64,000 nt of DNA, taken from contig NZ_CP031240.1 in the NCBI RefSeq assembly GCF_003351405.1, positions 1,674,001-1,738,000 on the forward strand, given 5' to 3'. Both the position numbers and the translations under genes were made by a program. Positions 9,677 to 19,265 of this stretch are shown piece after piece. The DNA is from Haemophilus haemolyticus. Its GTDB lineage: Bacteria > Pseudomonadota > Gammaproteobacteria > Enterobacterales > Pasteurellaceae. The first letter of the stretch is position 1; each line of letters starts with the position of its first letter. Under the pieces are notes generated by a model. That model was not told the origin of the DNA, did no database searches, and saw only the letters and a list, made by a program, of their open reading frames with translations.

Positions 9677-11598
9677 TGTTATCCGTATTACAAAAACTTA
9701 AAGAGCAGGGCATTATTTCTCAAGGTGATTATTATTTTGCTAAGTTGATAGCTGATAAACAATGCCATACGGATTATGCAGAACCAGTCAAAAATTTAGC
9801 TATATTATTAGCCGCACTTTGTAACTGGCGTTATACACAGGGAAATACTTGCAGCCAATTAGATCGCTATTTAGAACATAATTTATTTGGCTTGGCTTAT
9901 CGCACCACAGAAGAAGATTATTTAGCTGAAATTCGTGAAAAGATTGGTTATTTAGCTGTGGAAGATTGGCAAAATGCGTTGTGCGGGCATATGGCATTTA
10001 CGCAAGATCCCCTCAATCAAATTGCGCCAATGGCATTTCAATTTGGCGCGTTGTATTTCTATCGCGCTTGGCAAGATGAATTCCGTATCGCGCAATATAT
10101 AAAAAACACCTTAAAAAATAACCGCACTTTAGCCTTTTCTTATGATGAAATTCGTCAAAAATTAGATAAATATTTCCCTGAAAAACAGGAAAAAACAGAT
10201 TGGCAAAAAGTGGCAGTAGCAACAGCGATTAAAAGCCCATTTTCGATTATTACAGGCGGTCCAGGAACAGGAAAAACCACGACAGTTACGCGTTTATTGC
10301 TCGTTCTACAAGAATTATTTGATTGTAAATTACATATCAAATTGGTTGCGCCGACTGGCAAGGCAGCCTCTCGTTTGGAAGACTCGATTAAAAATGCGTT
10401 AGGTTTTATGCAAGAAAAAATGAATTTATCCGATTCACTTTTCAATGCGATTCCACAAAAAGCCAGTACCTTGCATAGTTTACTGGGCGTGAATGCCTTT
10501 AATGATTACACTCGGTATAACAGTAATAATCCTTTGCAGTTAGATGTGTTAGTTGTCGATGAAACATCAATGATTGATTTGCCGATGATGGCAAAACTTA
10601 TCAATGCGTTAAAGCCTGAAACTCGATTAATTTTATTAGGCGATCAGGCGCAATTAGCCTCTGTTGAGGCGGGGGCAGTATTGGGGGAATTGGCACAATT
10701 TGTTACTCAACCTTATAGTCATGAACAAGCTTCATATTTACAAGCGACAACAGGCTACAAAATCGAAGGTTCTGATTGTTCAAATCCTATACGTGATTGC
10801 TTATGCCATCTAACAGAAAGTCGCCGTTTTGATAAAGATTCAGGTATTGGTAAGTTGGCTGAATTTATTCAAAAAGGCAAAGCAGACGATAGTCTTGGGT
10901 TATTTGAATACTATCCACAAGAATTGCACTTTAATGCCTTAAATGATGAAAGCGATGCTGTTAATCAAGTGGTGAAAAGTGCGGTGGAAAATTACCGCAC
11001 TTTCTTAAAAATGTTGGACGATTTGCGTAAACAAAAAATTGATCCTAATGCTAAAAATGAACAAGGCATTTCCTATGCCGAAACTATTCAAGCACAATTT
11101 AATTCTGTGAGATTTTTAACCGCACTTCGTAATAACAATTTAGGAGTTGAAAATCTCAATAAAGAAATCGCGTTAGCGTTGCGAGAGGAAAAATTGCTTT
11201 GGTTCCGTAATGAACAAGATTGGTATATCGGCAAGCCAATTATGATTACTGAAAACGATCATAATGTTCGCCTTTATAACGGCGATATTGGACTTTGCTT
11301 GGCAAATGGCAAAGTATGGTTTGGCAATCGAGAAGTGCTGACAAGCCGAATTCCAGCACATGAACCCGCTTTTATGATGACGATTCATAAATCTCAAGGT
11401 TCCGAATTTGAACACACTGTAATGGTGCTTCCAACAGAAGTGAATCCAGTATTGTCGCGAGAATTAGTTTTCACGGGCGTGACTCGTGCGAAAAAAGAAC
11501 TCACTATATTTGCCGATGAAAAAATATGGAAAACAGCAATTCGCCAAACAGTGAGACGCCAGAGCGGATTGGGGAGATTATTGGAAGAGTTGAAATAG
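9676..11598 (+). CDS. recD: Exonuclease V, RecD subunit
   Basis: A 640-residue 5'-3' SF1 helicase, the fast motor of RecBCD. It has the Walker A motif GGPGTGKTTT near residue 195, VVDETSMID (motif II), the late motifs TIHKSQGSEFEHT and FTGVTRAKKEL, and an N-terminal RecB-interaction domain. Its length is a little above that of E. coli RecD. It overlaps recB by one base and ends in a bidirectional terminator shared with ybaK. Several uptake signals lie within it (near 10120, 10978, 10995 and 11120). Confidence 0.95.
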   Translation: MLSVLQKLKEQGIISQGDYYFAKLIADKQCHTDYAEPVKNLAILLAALCNWRYTQGNTCSQLDRYLEHNLFGLAYRTTEEDYLAEIREKIGYLAVEDWQNALCGHMAFTQDPLNQIAPMAFQFGALYFYRAWQDEFRIAQYIKNTLKNNRTLAFSYDEIRQKLDKYFPEKQEKTDWQKVAVATAIKSPFSIITGGPGTGKTTTVTRLLLVLQELFDCKLHIKLVAPTGKAASRLEDSIKNALGFMQEKMNLSDSLFNAIPQKASTLHSLLGVNAFNDYTRYNSNNPLQLDVLVVDETSMIDLPMMAKLINALKPETRLILLGDQAQLASVEAGAVLGELAQFVTQPYSHEQASYLQATTGYKIEGSDCSNPIRDCLCHLTESRRFDKDSGIGKLAEFIQKGKADDSLGLFEYYPQELHFNALNDESDAVNQVVKSAVENYRTFLKMLDDLRKQKIDPNAKNEQGISYAETIQAQFNSVRFLTALRNNNLGVENLNKEIALALREEKLLWFRNEQDWYIGKPIMITENDHNVRLYNGDIGLCLANGKVWFGNREVLTSRIPAHEPAFMMTIHKSQGSEFEHTVMVLPTEVNPVLSRELVFTGVTRAKKELTIFADEKIWKTAIRQTVRRQSGLGRLLEELK

Positions 11599-11602
11599 TC
11601 AA

Positions 11603-11625
11603 AAAGGCGGAATAAATCCGCCTTT
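11603..11625. terminator. Bidirectional terminator between recD and ybaK
   Basis: AAAGGCGGA and TCCGCCTTT form a 9-bp stem flanked by A and T runs on both sides, so it can end transcription from either convergent gene. Confidence 0.85.
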
Positions 11626-11644
11626 AAATTTATAAGTCCATCAC

Positions 11645-12121
11645 TTATTCATCAACAATATCAGTAAATTCTGCACCTAATACTTTTGCTAAATCTTGTG
11701 GCGCAATTTCTACGCTTAGCCCACGTTTTCCGCCTGAAACATAAATCGTTTCAAACTCAAGTGCAGTTGAATTTATCACGGTTTTCACGCGTTTCTTTTG
11801 ACCGAGCGGGCTAATTCCCCCCACAAGATAGCCTGAGCTTTTTTGAGCCGCATCTTTATCTGCCATTTCCACTTTTTTTACACCAATAGATTTTGCTGCT
11901 TTCTTTAAATTCAGCATATTGGCCGTTGCAAGCACAAAACAAGCGAGTTTTTTCTGATCGCCATTTTCCGCTACAAGTAACGTTTTAAAAGAGCGCTTAG
12001 GATCAATGCTTAATTTTTCTGCCGCTTCATCACCAAAATGTTGATTGTGTGGATCATGATCATAAGTATGCAAGATAAAAGGAATTTTCTGTTTTTTAAG
12101 TAAATCAATTGCTGGTGTCAT
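11645..12121 (-). CDS. ybaK: Cys-tRNA(Pro)/Cys-tRNA(Cys) deacylase
   Basis: A 158-residue single-domain trans-editing protein of the YbaK/EbsC family. It hydrolyses cysteine mischarged onto tRNA-Pro by prolyl-tRNA synthetase. Family features include the Lys in KRSFKTLLV, the conserved [11 protein letters not shown] loop and the C-terminal glycine-rich segment [11 protein letters not shown]. The H. influenzae member (HI1434 from memory) is a reference structure for the family. It is convergent with recD and divergent from the Usg-like gene, with a 58-bp spacer between their ATGs that must hold both promoters. Confidence 0.95.
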   Translation of the reverse strand: MTPAIDLLKKQKIPFILHTYDHDPHNQHFGDEAAEKLSIDPKRSFKTLLVAENGDQKKLACFVLATANMLNLKKAAKSIGVKKVEMADKDAAQKSSGYLVGGISPLGQKKRVKTVINSTALEFETIYVSGGKRGLSVEIAPQDLAKVLGAEFTDIVDE

Positions 12122-12179
12122 TATTTCGTTCCTGGTTTTGGTGTAAAATAATGTCGATTATTTTACAGTGGAGAGAAAA

Positions 12180-13133
12180 ATGGACGCAACCTTAAATATT
12201 GCGATAGCAGCAGAATTTGAATTAAGTGAAAAAATTGTAGAGCGTTTAGAACAAAGTGCCCTTGAAATTAGTAACGTTTCTATTGTTGAAATGATACCTT
12301 TTGAAGAAGAACAAAATATTCGTTTTCGCAATAAAGGCGTTGAACAACTTTCGCCAAATGAAGTTGAGTGGGCTGATTTTAATTATGTCTTTTTTGCAGG
12401 AAAACTTGAGCAAGTTTCCCATATTGCGCAAGCAGCGGAGCAGGGCTGTATTGTCATTGATATGTTAGGCGTTTGCAGTGCGCTTTCTGATGTGCCCGTT
12501 GTTGTCCCAACGGTAAATGAATCACAGCTATTTGAATTAAGACAACGTAACATTGTTAGCTTGCCTGATCCACAAGTAAGCCAACTTGCTTTAACGCTTG
12601 CCCCGATTTTACAAGAAACGAATCTTAATCAAGTGTTTGTCACCTCTTTATTACCAGCCTCTTATACAGATGCGGAAACCGTGACTAAACTTGCGGGACA
12701 AACAGCTCGTTTATTAAATGGTATTCCATTAGACGAAGAAGAAACGCGCTTAGCGTTTGATGTTTATCCACATCAAACACCTAGTTTATCTAATCAATTA
12801 CAACGAATTTTTCCGCAATTAGAGCGTGCTACATTCCACGCAATCCAAGTGCCTGTATTTTATGGATTGGCACAAAAAGTCACCGCACTTTCAGATTATG
12901 ATTTCGACTATCAGCCTCAAAATAGCGAGCTTATCGCTTTAGAAGAAACATTAATTACGCCTGTTCTTAATGGAGAACAAGAAAATGGGGAAGAATCAGT
13001 AAAACTTCATTTAAGTCAAATAAGTGCGGTAGAAAATGGCGTAGAATTTTGGTCTGTGGCAGATGAACAACGCTTTAATCTCGCCTTACTTTCAGTGAAA
13101 TTGTTGGAAGGAATTTATCAACAAGGCTATTAA
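12180..13133 (+). CDS. usg: Aspartate-semialdehyde dehydrogenase-like protein (Usg family)
   Basis: A 317-residue protein resembling E. coli Usg, a non-catalytic relative of Asd. Shared segments are IVIDMLGVCSALSDVPVVVP, the GQTARLLNGIPLDEEE stretch and the C-terminal FWSVADEQRFNLALLSVKL pattern. The segment VFVTSLLPASY occupies the place of the catalytic-cysteine loop and contains no Cys, so the enzyme is probably inactive as a dehydrogenase. The frame can open at a GTG at 12168, but that GTG sits inside the ribosome site (GTGGAGAG), so the ATG at 12180 is the better start. Its cellular role is unknown. Confidence 0.85.
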   Translation: MDATLNIAIAAEFELSEKIVERLEQSALEISNVSIVEMIPFEEEQNIRFRNKGVEQLSPNEVEWADFNYVFFAGKLEQVSHIAQAAEQGCIVIDMLGVCSALSDVPVVVPTVNESQLFELRQRNIVSLPDPQVSQLALTLAPILQETNLNQVFVTSLLPASYTDAETVTKLAGQTARLLNGIPLDEEETRLAFDVYPHQTPSLSNQLQRIFPQLERATFHAIQVPVFYGLAQKVTALSDYDFDYQPQNSELIALEETLITPVLNGEQENGEESVKLHLSQISAVENGVEFWSVADEQRFNLALLSVKLLEGIYQQGY

Positions 13134-13165
13134 TACCTAATACCAAGGAAATTAAGGAGAAGAGT

Positions 13166-13522
13166 ATGCAAAATATTCTATTTATTATCCATTCATCCCC
13201 TTATGGTGACGAACATTTTTTTAGTGCATTACGTTTGGCGTTACAGTTGCAAGAGCAGCATAAAAGTGCAGTTAATTTAAAAGTATTTTTAATGTCTGAT
13301 GCGGTAACTGGCGGTTTAGCAAAACAAAATCCAGCAGAAGGATATAATTTACAACAAATGTTGGAAATTTTAACGGCACAAGGGGCGATAATTAAACTTT
13401 GTAAAACCTGTACAAATGCTCGTGGTATCACTGAATTGCCGTTGGCGGACGGGGTGGAAATAGGTACGTTAGCAGAGCTGGCTGACTGGACAATGGAAGC
13501 CGATAAAGTATTAAATTTTTAA
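13166..13522 (+). CDS. DsrE/YchN-family sulfur-relay-type protein
   Basis: A 118-residue small soluble protein with the DsrE-like fold pattern. It has a hydrophobic first strand (NILFIIHSSPYG), a helix rich in Leu/Gln, VFLMSDAVTGGL, and a Cys pair in LCKTCTNARG that matches the YchN-type CxxCxxARG motif. Proteins of this family relay persulfide sulfur or form hexamers; no substrate is assigned here. The ATG at 13166 follows AAGGAGAAG. It lies 32 bp behind the Usg-like gene, so the two probably form an operon. Confidence 0.8.
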   Translation: MQNILFIIHSSPYGDEHFFSALRLALQLQEQHKSAVNLKVFLMSDAVTGGLAKQNPAEGYNLQQMLEILTAQGAIIKLCKTCTNARGITELPLADGVEIGTLAELADWTMEADKVLNF

Positions 13523-13542
13523 TTTTCTCAATAGATAAAAGA

Positions 13543-13570
13543 AACCCGCCACAAGTGCGGGTTCTTTTTT
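13543..13570. terminator. Bidirectional terminator between the DsrE gene and trpA
   Basis: AACCCGC (13543-13549) and GCGGGTT (13557-13563) form a GC-rich stem followed by CTTTTTT. It serves the convergent DsrE-family gene and probably trpA. Confidence 0.85.
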
Positions 13571-13572
13571 GC

Positions 13573-14379
13573 TTATTTTGTTGCAGCTTTCATCGCTTGA
13601 ACAAATTTAGCTAATTCAGCTAAACATTGCTCGTGATTATCTAAATTCTGCTCAATGATTTTCACCGTGGCAGAACCTGAAATTGCACCGGCAGCCCCCA
13701 AAGACAACGTTTCTTTAACTTGCTCTGGTTGAGCAATACCGAAGCCTTGTAAAATTGGTGGGGCATTATGGGCTTTAAGCTGTTCTACAAGGGTGTCCAA
13801 ATTTGCTGCGTGAGCTTGATTTTCAGCACTGGTTACGCCAGCACGTGAGACTAAATAAGTATATCCTTCGCTATTTTGTGCTACACCTTGGATCGTTTTA
13901 TCGTCTGCATTTGGCGGGCAAATAAATACCGGTTGAATGCCGTGTTCTTTAGCTGCTTGTACATAATCTTCTTTTGCGAGTAACGGAATATCTGCCACAA
14001 GTACAGCATCAACACCGACTTCTGCACAACGTTGATAAAAAGCATCTAGTCCTTTGGCAAAAATTAAATTAGCACAAAGTAATAGGCTAATCGGAATCTC
14101 TGGATATTTTGACCGCAGTTTTTCTAATAACTTAAAGCTATCTTCAGTACTATAGCCCGCAGTTAAAGCTCGATTATTCGCAGCTTGAATAACTGGGCCA
14201 TCGAGTAGCGGATCGGAAAAAGGGAAACCAAGCTCTAAAGCATCTGCGCCGTTATCCACAAGCGTACAAATAATGTCAAAAGAGCGGTCAAAAGTAGGGT
14301 CACATAAGGTGACGAAAGGAACAAATGCCCCTTCATTTTTTGCTTTAAGCGCAGCAAATTGAGTTTCAAAACGGCTCAT
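13573..14379 (-). CDS. trpA: Tryptophan synthase alpha chain
   Basis: A 268-residue TIM-barrel subunit that cleaves indole-3-glycerol phosphate to indole, which is channelled to TrpB. The conserved [32 protein letters not shown] (with catalytic Glu) and the phosphate-loop region [11 protein letters not shown] are all present. It overlaps trpB by one base (stop/start at 14379). It is the last gene of the ydfG-trpB-trpA operon. trpEDC genes are not nearby, so the pathway genes are split, as known for H. influenzae. Confidence 0.96.
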   Translation of the reverse strand: MSRFETQFAALKAKNEGAFVPFVTLCDPTFDRSFDIICTLVDNGADALELGFPFSDPLLDGPVIQAANNRALTAGYSTEDSFKLLEKLRSKYPEIPISLLLCANLIFAKGLDAFYQRCAEVGVDAVLVADIPLLAKEDYVQAAKEHGIQPVFICPPNADDKTIQGVAQNSEGYTYLVSRAGVTSAENQAHAANLDTLVEQLKAHNAPPILQGFGIAQPEQVKETLSLGAAGAISGSATVKIIEQNLDNHEQCLAELAKFVQAMKAATK

Positions 14380-15575
14380 TATTTCATTCCTTTTTCTGTC
14401 AAAATTTTATCTACGGTGAAAATATCTTTATCGCCACGACCAGATAGATTCACGACTAAAATTTGTTCTTTGTTAGGTTCTTGATGAATCATTTTTAGGG
14501 CTTGAGCAAGTGCGTGTGAGCTTTCTAATGCAGGAATAATGCCTTCATGTTTAGCTAACTCTTGAAAAGCATTCAATGCTTCATCATCGGTAATACTTGG
14601 ATATTCTGCTCGTCCAATACTTTGTAAATAAGCATGTTGAGGCCCAACAGAAGGGAAGTCTAATCCGGCTGAAACAGAGTAGGATTCCTCAACTTGACCA
14701 TCTTCCGTTTGCATTAAAGGGGATTTCATCCCGAAATAAATGCCAACCTTTGCATGACCTAATGGTGCACCATGTTCACCACTTTCAATACCTTTCCCCG
14801 CTGGTTCAACGCCAATCAACCGAACATTTGGTTCATCAATAAAATCAGTAAACATACCAATTGCATTCGAACCACCACCAACAGCAGCAATTACCGTATC
14901 AGGTAAACGACTTTCTCGTTCGAGAATTTGACGTTTAGTCTCAATCCCAATCATTTTTTGAAATTCTCTCACAATCGTCGGGAAGGGGTGAGGGCCTGCA
15001 GCGGTTCCAAGTAAATAATGGGTGGTTTCATAGTTTGCTGACCAATCACGCATAGCCTCACAACAGGCATCTTTTAAAGAACAAGAACCTTTTTGTACAG
15101 GAACCACTTCCGCCCCCATTAAACGCATACGAAATACATTCGGCGATTGACGCTCAACATCTTTTGCGCCCATATAAATACGGCATGGCATATCTAACAT
15201 AGCACAAGCAAGGGCTGTCGCAACACCATGCTGCCCCGCACCTGTTTCGGCAATAATACGTGTTTTACCCATGCGTTTAGCTAATAAAATTTGCCCTAAT
15301 ACTTGGTTAGTTTTATGGGCACCACCGTGTAATAAATCTTCACGTTTAAGATAGATTTTCGCTTTAGTACCTTTTGTTAGGTTGCGACAAAGGGTAAGTG
15401 CGGTCGGTCTTCCTGCATAATTTTTGAGTAAATCAGCAAATTCTGCTTGGAATGTAGGATCATTTTGTGCTTCTACAAAAGCTTGTTCTAATTGTTTTAA
15501 AACAGGCACTAAAATTTCGGGTACATACATTCCGCCAAATTCGCCGAAATAAGGATTTAGAAGTGTATCTGACAT
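14379..15575 (-). CDS. trpB: Tryptophan synthase beta chain
   Basis: A 398-residue PLP enzyme that condenses indole with serine. The PLP lysine is in [12 protein letters not shown] and the phosphate loop in [13 protein letters not shown]. The N-terminal [11 protein letters not shown] is typical. Only 18 bases separate its ATG from the ydfG stop at 15594, so it must be transcribed from the promoter upstream of ydfG, where a TrpR-type operator lies. An uptake signal is present near 15397. Confidence 0.97.
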   Translation of the reverse strand: MSDTLLNPYFGEFGGMYVPEILVPVLKQLEQAFVEAQNDPTFQAEFADLLKNYAGRPTALTLCRNLTKGTKAKIYLKREDLLHGGAHKTNQVLGQILLAKRMGKTRIIAETGAGQHGVATALACAMLDMPCRIYMGAKDVERQSPNVFRMRLMGAEVVPVQKGSCSLKDACCEAMRDWSANYETTHYLLGTAAGPHPFPTIVREFQKMIGIETKRQILERESRLPDTVIAAVGGGSNAIGMFTDFIDEPNVRLIGVEPAGKGIESGEHGAPLGHAKVGIYFGMKSPLMQTEDGQVEESYSVSAGLDFPSVGPQHAYLQSIGRAEYPSITDDEALNAFQELAKHEGIIPALESSHALAQALKMIHQEPNKEQILVVNLSGRGDKDIFTVDKILTEKGMK

Positions 15576-15593
15576 ATTTTTTCCTATTATTTT

Positions 15594-16352
15594 TTAGTTA
15601 TCTTTTGCAACGCTCATTCCCGCAAAAGATTGAGCGGTTGGCATTACTTCAATGCGATTAATGTTCACGTGTTCAGGTTGTTGATGAAGCCATAATACAA
15701 TGTTCGCAATATCTTCAGGCTGAACCGATTGTACGTTTTCATACACTTTTGCGGCTTTTTCATCATCACCGTGAAAACGTACATTAGAGAACTCCGTACC
15801 ACCACATAAACCGGGTTCAACATTGCTTACTCGAATTTTTGTGCCTGCCAGATCAGCTCGTAAATTTAAGCTAAATTGTGTTACAAAAGCTTTAGTTCCA
15901 CCATATACATTACTGCCAGCATAAGGATAAGTACCTGCAATTGAACTCAAATTGATAATCTGCCCGTGATTACGAGCCACCATATTCGGCAACACAAGAC
16001 GAGTGATAGTAATCAATCCTTTAATGTTGGTATCGATCATCTGATGCCAATCTTGTAAATCCGCTTTATGTGCTGGCTCTAATCCCAAAGCTAAACCTGC
16101 ATTATTCACTAATAAATCGACCGCTTGCCAGCCTTCAGGAAGGGTTCTTAGAGCGTTAATTGTGGCTTGTTCATCGCGAATATCAAAGGCAAGTGGTAGA
16201 AAATTGTTACCTAATTGTGAATGGATTTCTGCTAATCGATCTGCACGTCTGCCCGTGCCAATCACTTTATAGCCTGCTTCTATCAATTTCTTACAGATTG
16301 CCAAGCCAAAGCCTGCGGTTGCACCTGTAACTAATGCAGTAGTAGTTTTCAT
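15594..16352 (-). CDS. ydfG: NADP-dependent 3-hydroxy acid dehydrogenase (YdfG-type SDR)
   Basis: A 252-residue short-chain dehydrogenase. It has the Rossmann glycine motif TGATAGFG (residues 9-16), the structural NNAG, and the catalytic Ser...YxxxK in YGGTKAF. R35/R36 in GTGRRADR indicates NADP preference. E. coli YdfG acts on L-allo-threonine, serine and 3-hydroxy acids, including malonic semialdehyde. It is the first gene of a unit continuing into trpB and trpA and sits directly behind a TrpR-like operator, so it should be repressed by tryptophan. Its connection with tryptophan metabolism is not obvious. Confidence 0.9.
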   Translation of the reverse strand: MKTTTALVTGATAGFGLAICKKLIEAGYKVIGTGRRADRLAEIHSQLGNNFLPLAFDIRDEQATINALRTLPEGWQAVDLLVNNAGLALGLEPAHKADLQDWHQMIDTNIKGLITITRLVLPNMVARNHGQIINLSSIAGTYPYAGSNVYGGTKAFVTQFSLNLRADLAGTKIRVSNVEPGLCGGTEFSNVRFHGDDEKAAKVYENVQSVQPEDIANIVLWLHQQPEHVNINRIEVMPTAQSFAGMSVAKDN

Positions 16353-16376
16353 TTTTTCTCCTAGATCTTGAACTTA

Positions 16377-16400
16377 TTTGTACTATTAAAGTAGTACAAA
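16377..16400. promoter_or_regulatory. TrpR-type operator and promoter of ydfG-trpBA
   Basis: A perfect palindrome TTTGTACTA-TTAAAG-TAGTACAAA. On the minus strand the core GTACT-N8-AGTAC has the same spacing as the E. coli trpR operator. A minus-strand promoter fits over it: TTGCAA (16411-16416), a 17-base spacer, TACTTT (16388-16393). Repressor binding would cover the -10 region. The palindrome is direct; TrpR as its ligand is inferred from sequence likeness and the downstream trp genes. Confidence 0.75.
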
Positions 16401-16468
16401 TAAATTTTGATTGCAAGCAATTTCATTTTAATTTTAAAAATGACATTAAATGAATTAATTTAACAATA

Positions 16469-16495
16469 CCGCAAACGTTTGCCTAGTGGTATAAT
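16469..16495 (+). promoter_or_regulatory. PurR operator and promoter of purMN
   Basis: CCGCAAACGTTTGCCT (16469-16484) contains the PurR palindrome core GCAAACGTTTGC. It is followed by TATAAT (16490-16495). The geometry suggests repression of purM-purN by PurR with hypoxanthine or guanine. The site is intact although purM is not. Confidence 0.85.
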
Positions 16496-16531
16496 CTGCC
16501 CAGTTTTTATTTCAATTGTTCGAGGTTAATC

Positions 16532-17548
16532 GTGAGCGACACACAACTTAGCCACAAAGATGCTGGTGTCGATATTCACGCTGGAAATGAATTAATCGAG
16601 CGTATCAAAGGCGATCTAAAACGCACTCGCTGTCCAGAAGTCATGGGAGGATTGGGTGGTTTCGGCGCATTATGTGCTTTACCAACCAAATATAAAGAAC
16701 CAATTTTAGTTTCTGGCACAGATGGTGTTGGCATAAAATTACTCCTAGCGATTGACTTAAACAAACACGACATCATCGGTCAAGATTAAGTCGCAATGTG
16801 TGTAAACGACTTAATCGTACAAGGTGCAGAACTGCTTTTCTTCTTAGATTACTATGCTACAGGGAAATTAGACGTTGATGTGGCAGCAAGCGTGATCAAA
16901 TTGCAGACGGTTGCGAAATGTCTGGCTGTGTGTTAGTCGGTGGCGAAACCGCTGAAATGCCAGGAATGTACCACGGAAGGCGACTATGATTTGGCGGGTT
17001 TCTGCGTAGGCGTGGTAGAAAAATCAGAGATTATTGACGGCACAGCAGTGAAAACAGGCGACACCTTAATCGCACTCGGTTCAAGCGGTTATTCGTTAAT
17101 TCGCAAAGTGCTTGAAGTAAGTGGTGCAAATCCAGCGGATTTATTAGAAGGCAAATCGCTTAGCGAACACCTTTTAGCACCAACCAAAATCTATATAAAA
17201 TCGATTTTACAGCTGATCAAGCAGAGCGAAGTTCACGCCATTGCTCACTTAACAGGTGGCGGTTTCTGGGAAAATATCCCGCGTGTATTGCCTGACAACA
17301 CCAAAGCAGTGATTGATGAATCAAGCTGGCAATGGCCTGCGATCTTCAATTGGTTACAAGAAAAAGGCAATATCAGTCGTTATGAAATGTATCGGACCTT
17401 CAACTGTGGCGTAGGTATGGTAATTGCATTACCAGAAAAAGAGGTTGAAACCGCTCTTGCATTGCTTGAACAAGCGGGCGAAAAAGCGTGGGTTATCGGC
17501 AAAATTGTACCTCTTGGCGAAGGCGAAGCACTGATTGAGATTCAATAA
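16532..17548 (+). pseudogene. purM: Broken purM (AIR synthetase)
   Basis: PurM makes aminoimidazole ribotide from FGAM in purine synthesis; AIR also feeds thiamine synthesis. The gene starts at a GTG (16532) and reads normally to IIGQD, where TAA (16787-16789) replaces a conserved Leu codon. The same frame continues as [14 protein letters not shown] to about 16900. There, roughly four bases are missing before the ATT GCA GAC stretch, and the frame stays shifted until an extra G near 16974 restores it; from [11 protein letters not shown] it reads normally to 17548. A conserved Pro in QGAEPLFF is also Leu here. Three independent disabling lesions make an active enzyme unlikely, unless they are sequencing errors. 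Confidence 0.88.
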
Positions 17549-17602
17549 TAAAATCTTAAATTTCAATTCAGCCCTTTTGGACTGATTTCTATAAGGAAGA
17601 AA

Positions 17603-18241
17603 ATGAAAAAAATTGCCGTCCTTATTTCTGGTCAAGGAACGAATTTACAAACTATTATTGATGCCTGCCATTCAGGCGATATTCCCGCCAAAATTGCTTG
17701 TGTGGTAAGTAACAAAGCTGATGCTTACGGCTTAGTTCGAGCCAAACAAGCACAGATTCCGCAAGCGGTATTTCTTCGCAAAAATTTTGCTAATAACCTC
17801 AAAATGGACAACGCCATTGGCGATTATTTGCAAAGCCTAGCAGTAGATTTGCTCGTCCTTGCTGGTTATATGAAAATCCTTACCCCAGAATTTACTCAAC
17901 GTTTTGCAGGAAAAATTTTAAATATCCATCCTTCTCTTCTTCCTAAATACGCAGGCTTAAACACCTACCAACGTGCGATTGCAGCAGGCGACAATGAACA
18001 CGGCACAACTGTTCATTTTGTCAATGAAGATGTCGATGGTGGTGCGATTGTCTTACAAGCAAAAGTGCCAATCTTTCCTGAAGATAGCATCGAAGAAGTA
18101 GAAGCTAGAACCCGTGAGCAAGAATATAGAATTTATCCGATTGTGATTAAATGGTTTATCGAAGAGCGGTTAAGACTTAAAGATAATTTGGCATATTTAG
18201 ATGGGAAACCCTTGCTAAAATCAGGATATGCAAATGAATAA
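17603..18241 (+). CDS. purN: Phosphoribosylglycinamide formyltransferase
   Basis: A 212-residue folate-dependent GAR transformylase. The N-terminal phosphate-binding region SGQGTNLQTIID, the catalytic segment ILNIHPSLLPKY (Asn, His) and HGTTVHFVNEDVDGG (with the catalytic Asp) are intact. It lies 54 bp behind the purM pseudogene and shares its PurR-controlled promoter. Translation starts at an ATG after AAGGAAG. It appears functional although its operon partner is broken. Confidence 0.95.
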   Translation: MKKIAVLISGQGTNLQTIIDACHSGDIPAKIACVVSNKADAYGLVRAKQAQIPQAVFLRKNFANNLKMDNAIGDYLQSLAVDLLVLAGYMKILTPEFTQRFAGKILNIHPSLLPKYAGLNTYQRAIAAGDNEHGTTVHFVNEDVDGGAIVLQAKVPIFPEDSIEEVEARTREQEYRIYPIVIKWFIEERLRLKDNLAYLDGKPLLKSGYANE

Positions 18242-18291
18242 TTTAGGATTTAGGTAGACTATTTCTGTATTTTTTATTTAATTAGGGTATA

Positions 18292-18319
18292 AAAGTGCGG
18301 TGAAATTCCACTGCACTTT
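18292..18319. terminator. Bidirectional uptake-signal terminator
   Basis: AAAGTGCGGTG pairs with CACTGCACTTT with one mismatch. It lies between convergent purN and the DUF4198 gene. Confidence 0.75.
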
Positions 18320-18324
18320 CAAAA

Positions 18325-19161
18325 TTAATGATGATGGTGTTCTGGTTTTGGTGGTAATTTAGCTAATCCTTTACCAACTGGTAAAATTAATGTGCTATAG
18401 CTTGCAGATTGCTGACAAATTTGTTGATCTGCAAATGGTGTTTTATGAATAACTTTAATTTTCCAAATACCATCAATTAATGGAATGATATTTACACGTC
18501 CTTGACTATCTGTTTTACCTGAAAAACCTTGTGGTTCACGATGGCTTGTACTTGCCTCGAGATCTTTCACGACAATAGTATCAGCGGTTGCAATTACAGT
18601 TTCGCCTGCTAATGGCTGATCTTGGTAGAAAATTTGAACAGGGAACGGTTCACCTGATTTCGCTTTGCTTGGATCACGCAAAGGAACAATTTCAAGTGGT
18701 AAACCAACTCTTGTCATTGCCATTTCTGCATTTAATGGTTTTTTACCAACTGTAACAAGACTTTTACCAAACATTTGAGTTTGTTCGCAATAAGTTGGAT
18801 TTTCTAATCCTTTCAAATTATCCATTTTCCAACCTTCAGCATTTTGTGACCAAAATGTTGGTTTATAAGTCGCTGTCACCCAATAAGAGCCATCAGACAA
18901 TGCTTTCTCTGATTGATATTGATAGTTTTCACCTTTTTGAACCAAGGTTTGTTTTTCACCATCTTGATGAATAATTTCCATTGGCGCAAAAATTTTTAAA
19001 CGCGCTTCAGGGATTTTTTCTACGTAAGGGTAGTCTCCATAAGCTAATTCTGCTTTTAATACAGAACCTGATGCCAATTTTGCAGGCGCTTGAACCCAAA
19101 CTTCATGAGCTTGCGCTGCACCCGCTAAAACCAATAAACTTGCAATTAATGTTTTTTTCAT
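18325..19161 (-). CDS. Periplasmic DUF4198-type protein, probable metal-uptake accessory
   Basis: A 278-residue secreted protein: a clear signal peptide ([18 protein letters not shown]) is followed by [11 protein letters not shown], the N-terminal motif typical of DUF4198/NikK-like periplasmic proteins in which the new N-terminal His is a metal ligand. It ends in PKPEHHHH, a four-His tail that could bind metal. Two cysteines each lie in the middle and near the C-terminus. Upstream are a Fur-box-like site and a perfect CRP palindrome, so iron limitation and carbon status probably control it. No transporter gene is adjacent. A role in iron, nickel or cobalt handling is inference. Confidence 0.75.
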   Translation of the reverse strand: MKKTLIASLLVLAGAAQAHEVWVQAPAKLASGSVLKAELAYGDYPYVEKIPEARLKIFAPMEIIHQDGEKQTLVQKGENYQYQSEKALSDGSYWVTATYKPTFWSQNAEGWKMDNLKGLENPTYCEQTQMFGKSLVTVGKKPLNAEMAMTRVGLPLEIVPLRDPSKAKSGEPFPVQIFYQDQPLAGETVIATADTIVVKDLEASTSHREPQGFSGKTDSQGRVNIIPLIDGIWKIKVIHKTPFADQQICQQSASYSTLILPVGKGLAKLPPKPEHHHH

Positions 19162-19218
19162 ACCTTTCCTTAATGAAAAATAGAGATGAGCATTTATAAA
19201 ATGAGTGCGAATATTAAA

Positions 19219-19233
19219 TGAAAATAACTATCA
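19219..19233. promoter_or_regulatory. Fur-box-like site upstream of the DUF4198 gene
   Basis: TGAAAATAACTATCA matches the 7-1-7 Fur pattern TGATAAT-N-ATTATCA at 12 of 14 positions. It lies 58 bp upstream of the DUF4198 ATG, a usual place for repression. Confidence 0.65.
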
Positions 19234-19265
19234 TTTAAATAGTGGTTTAGAGAAAATTTAATATT

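Noticed and set aside
12168..12179. GTG start for the Usg-like gene
   Set aside because: The GTG forms part of the ribosome site of the ATG at 12180.
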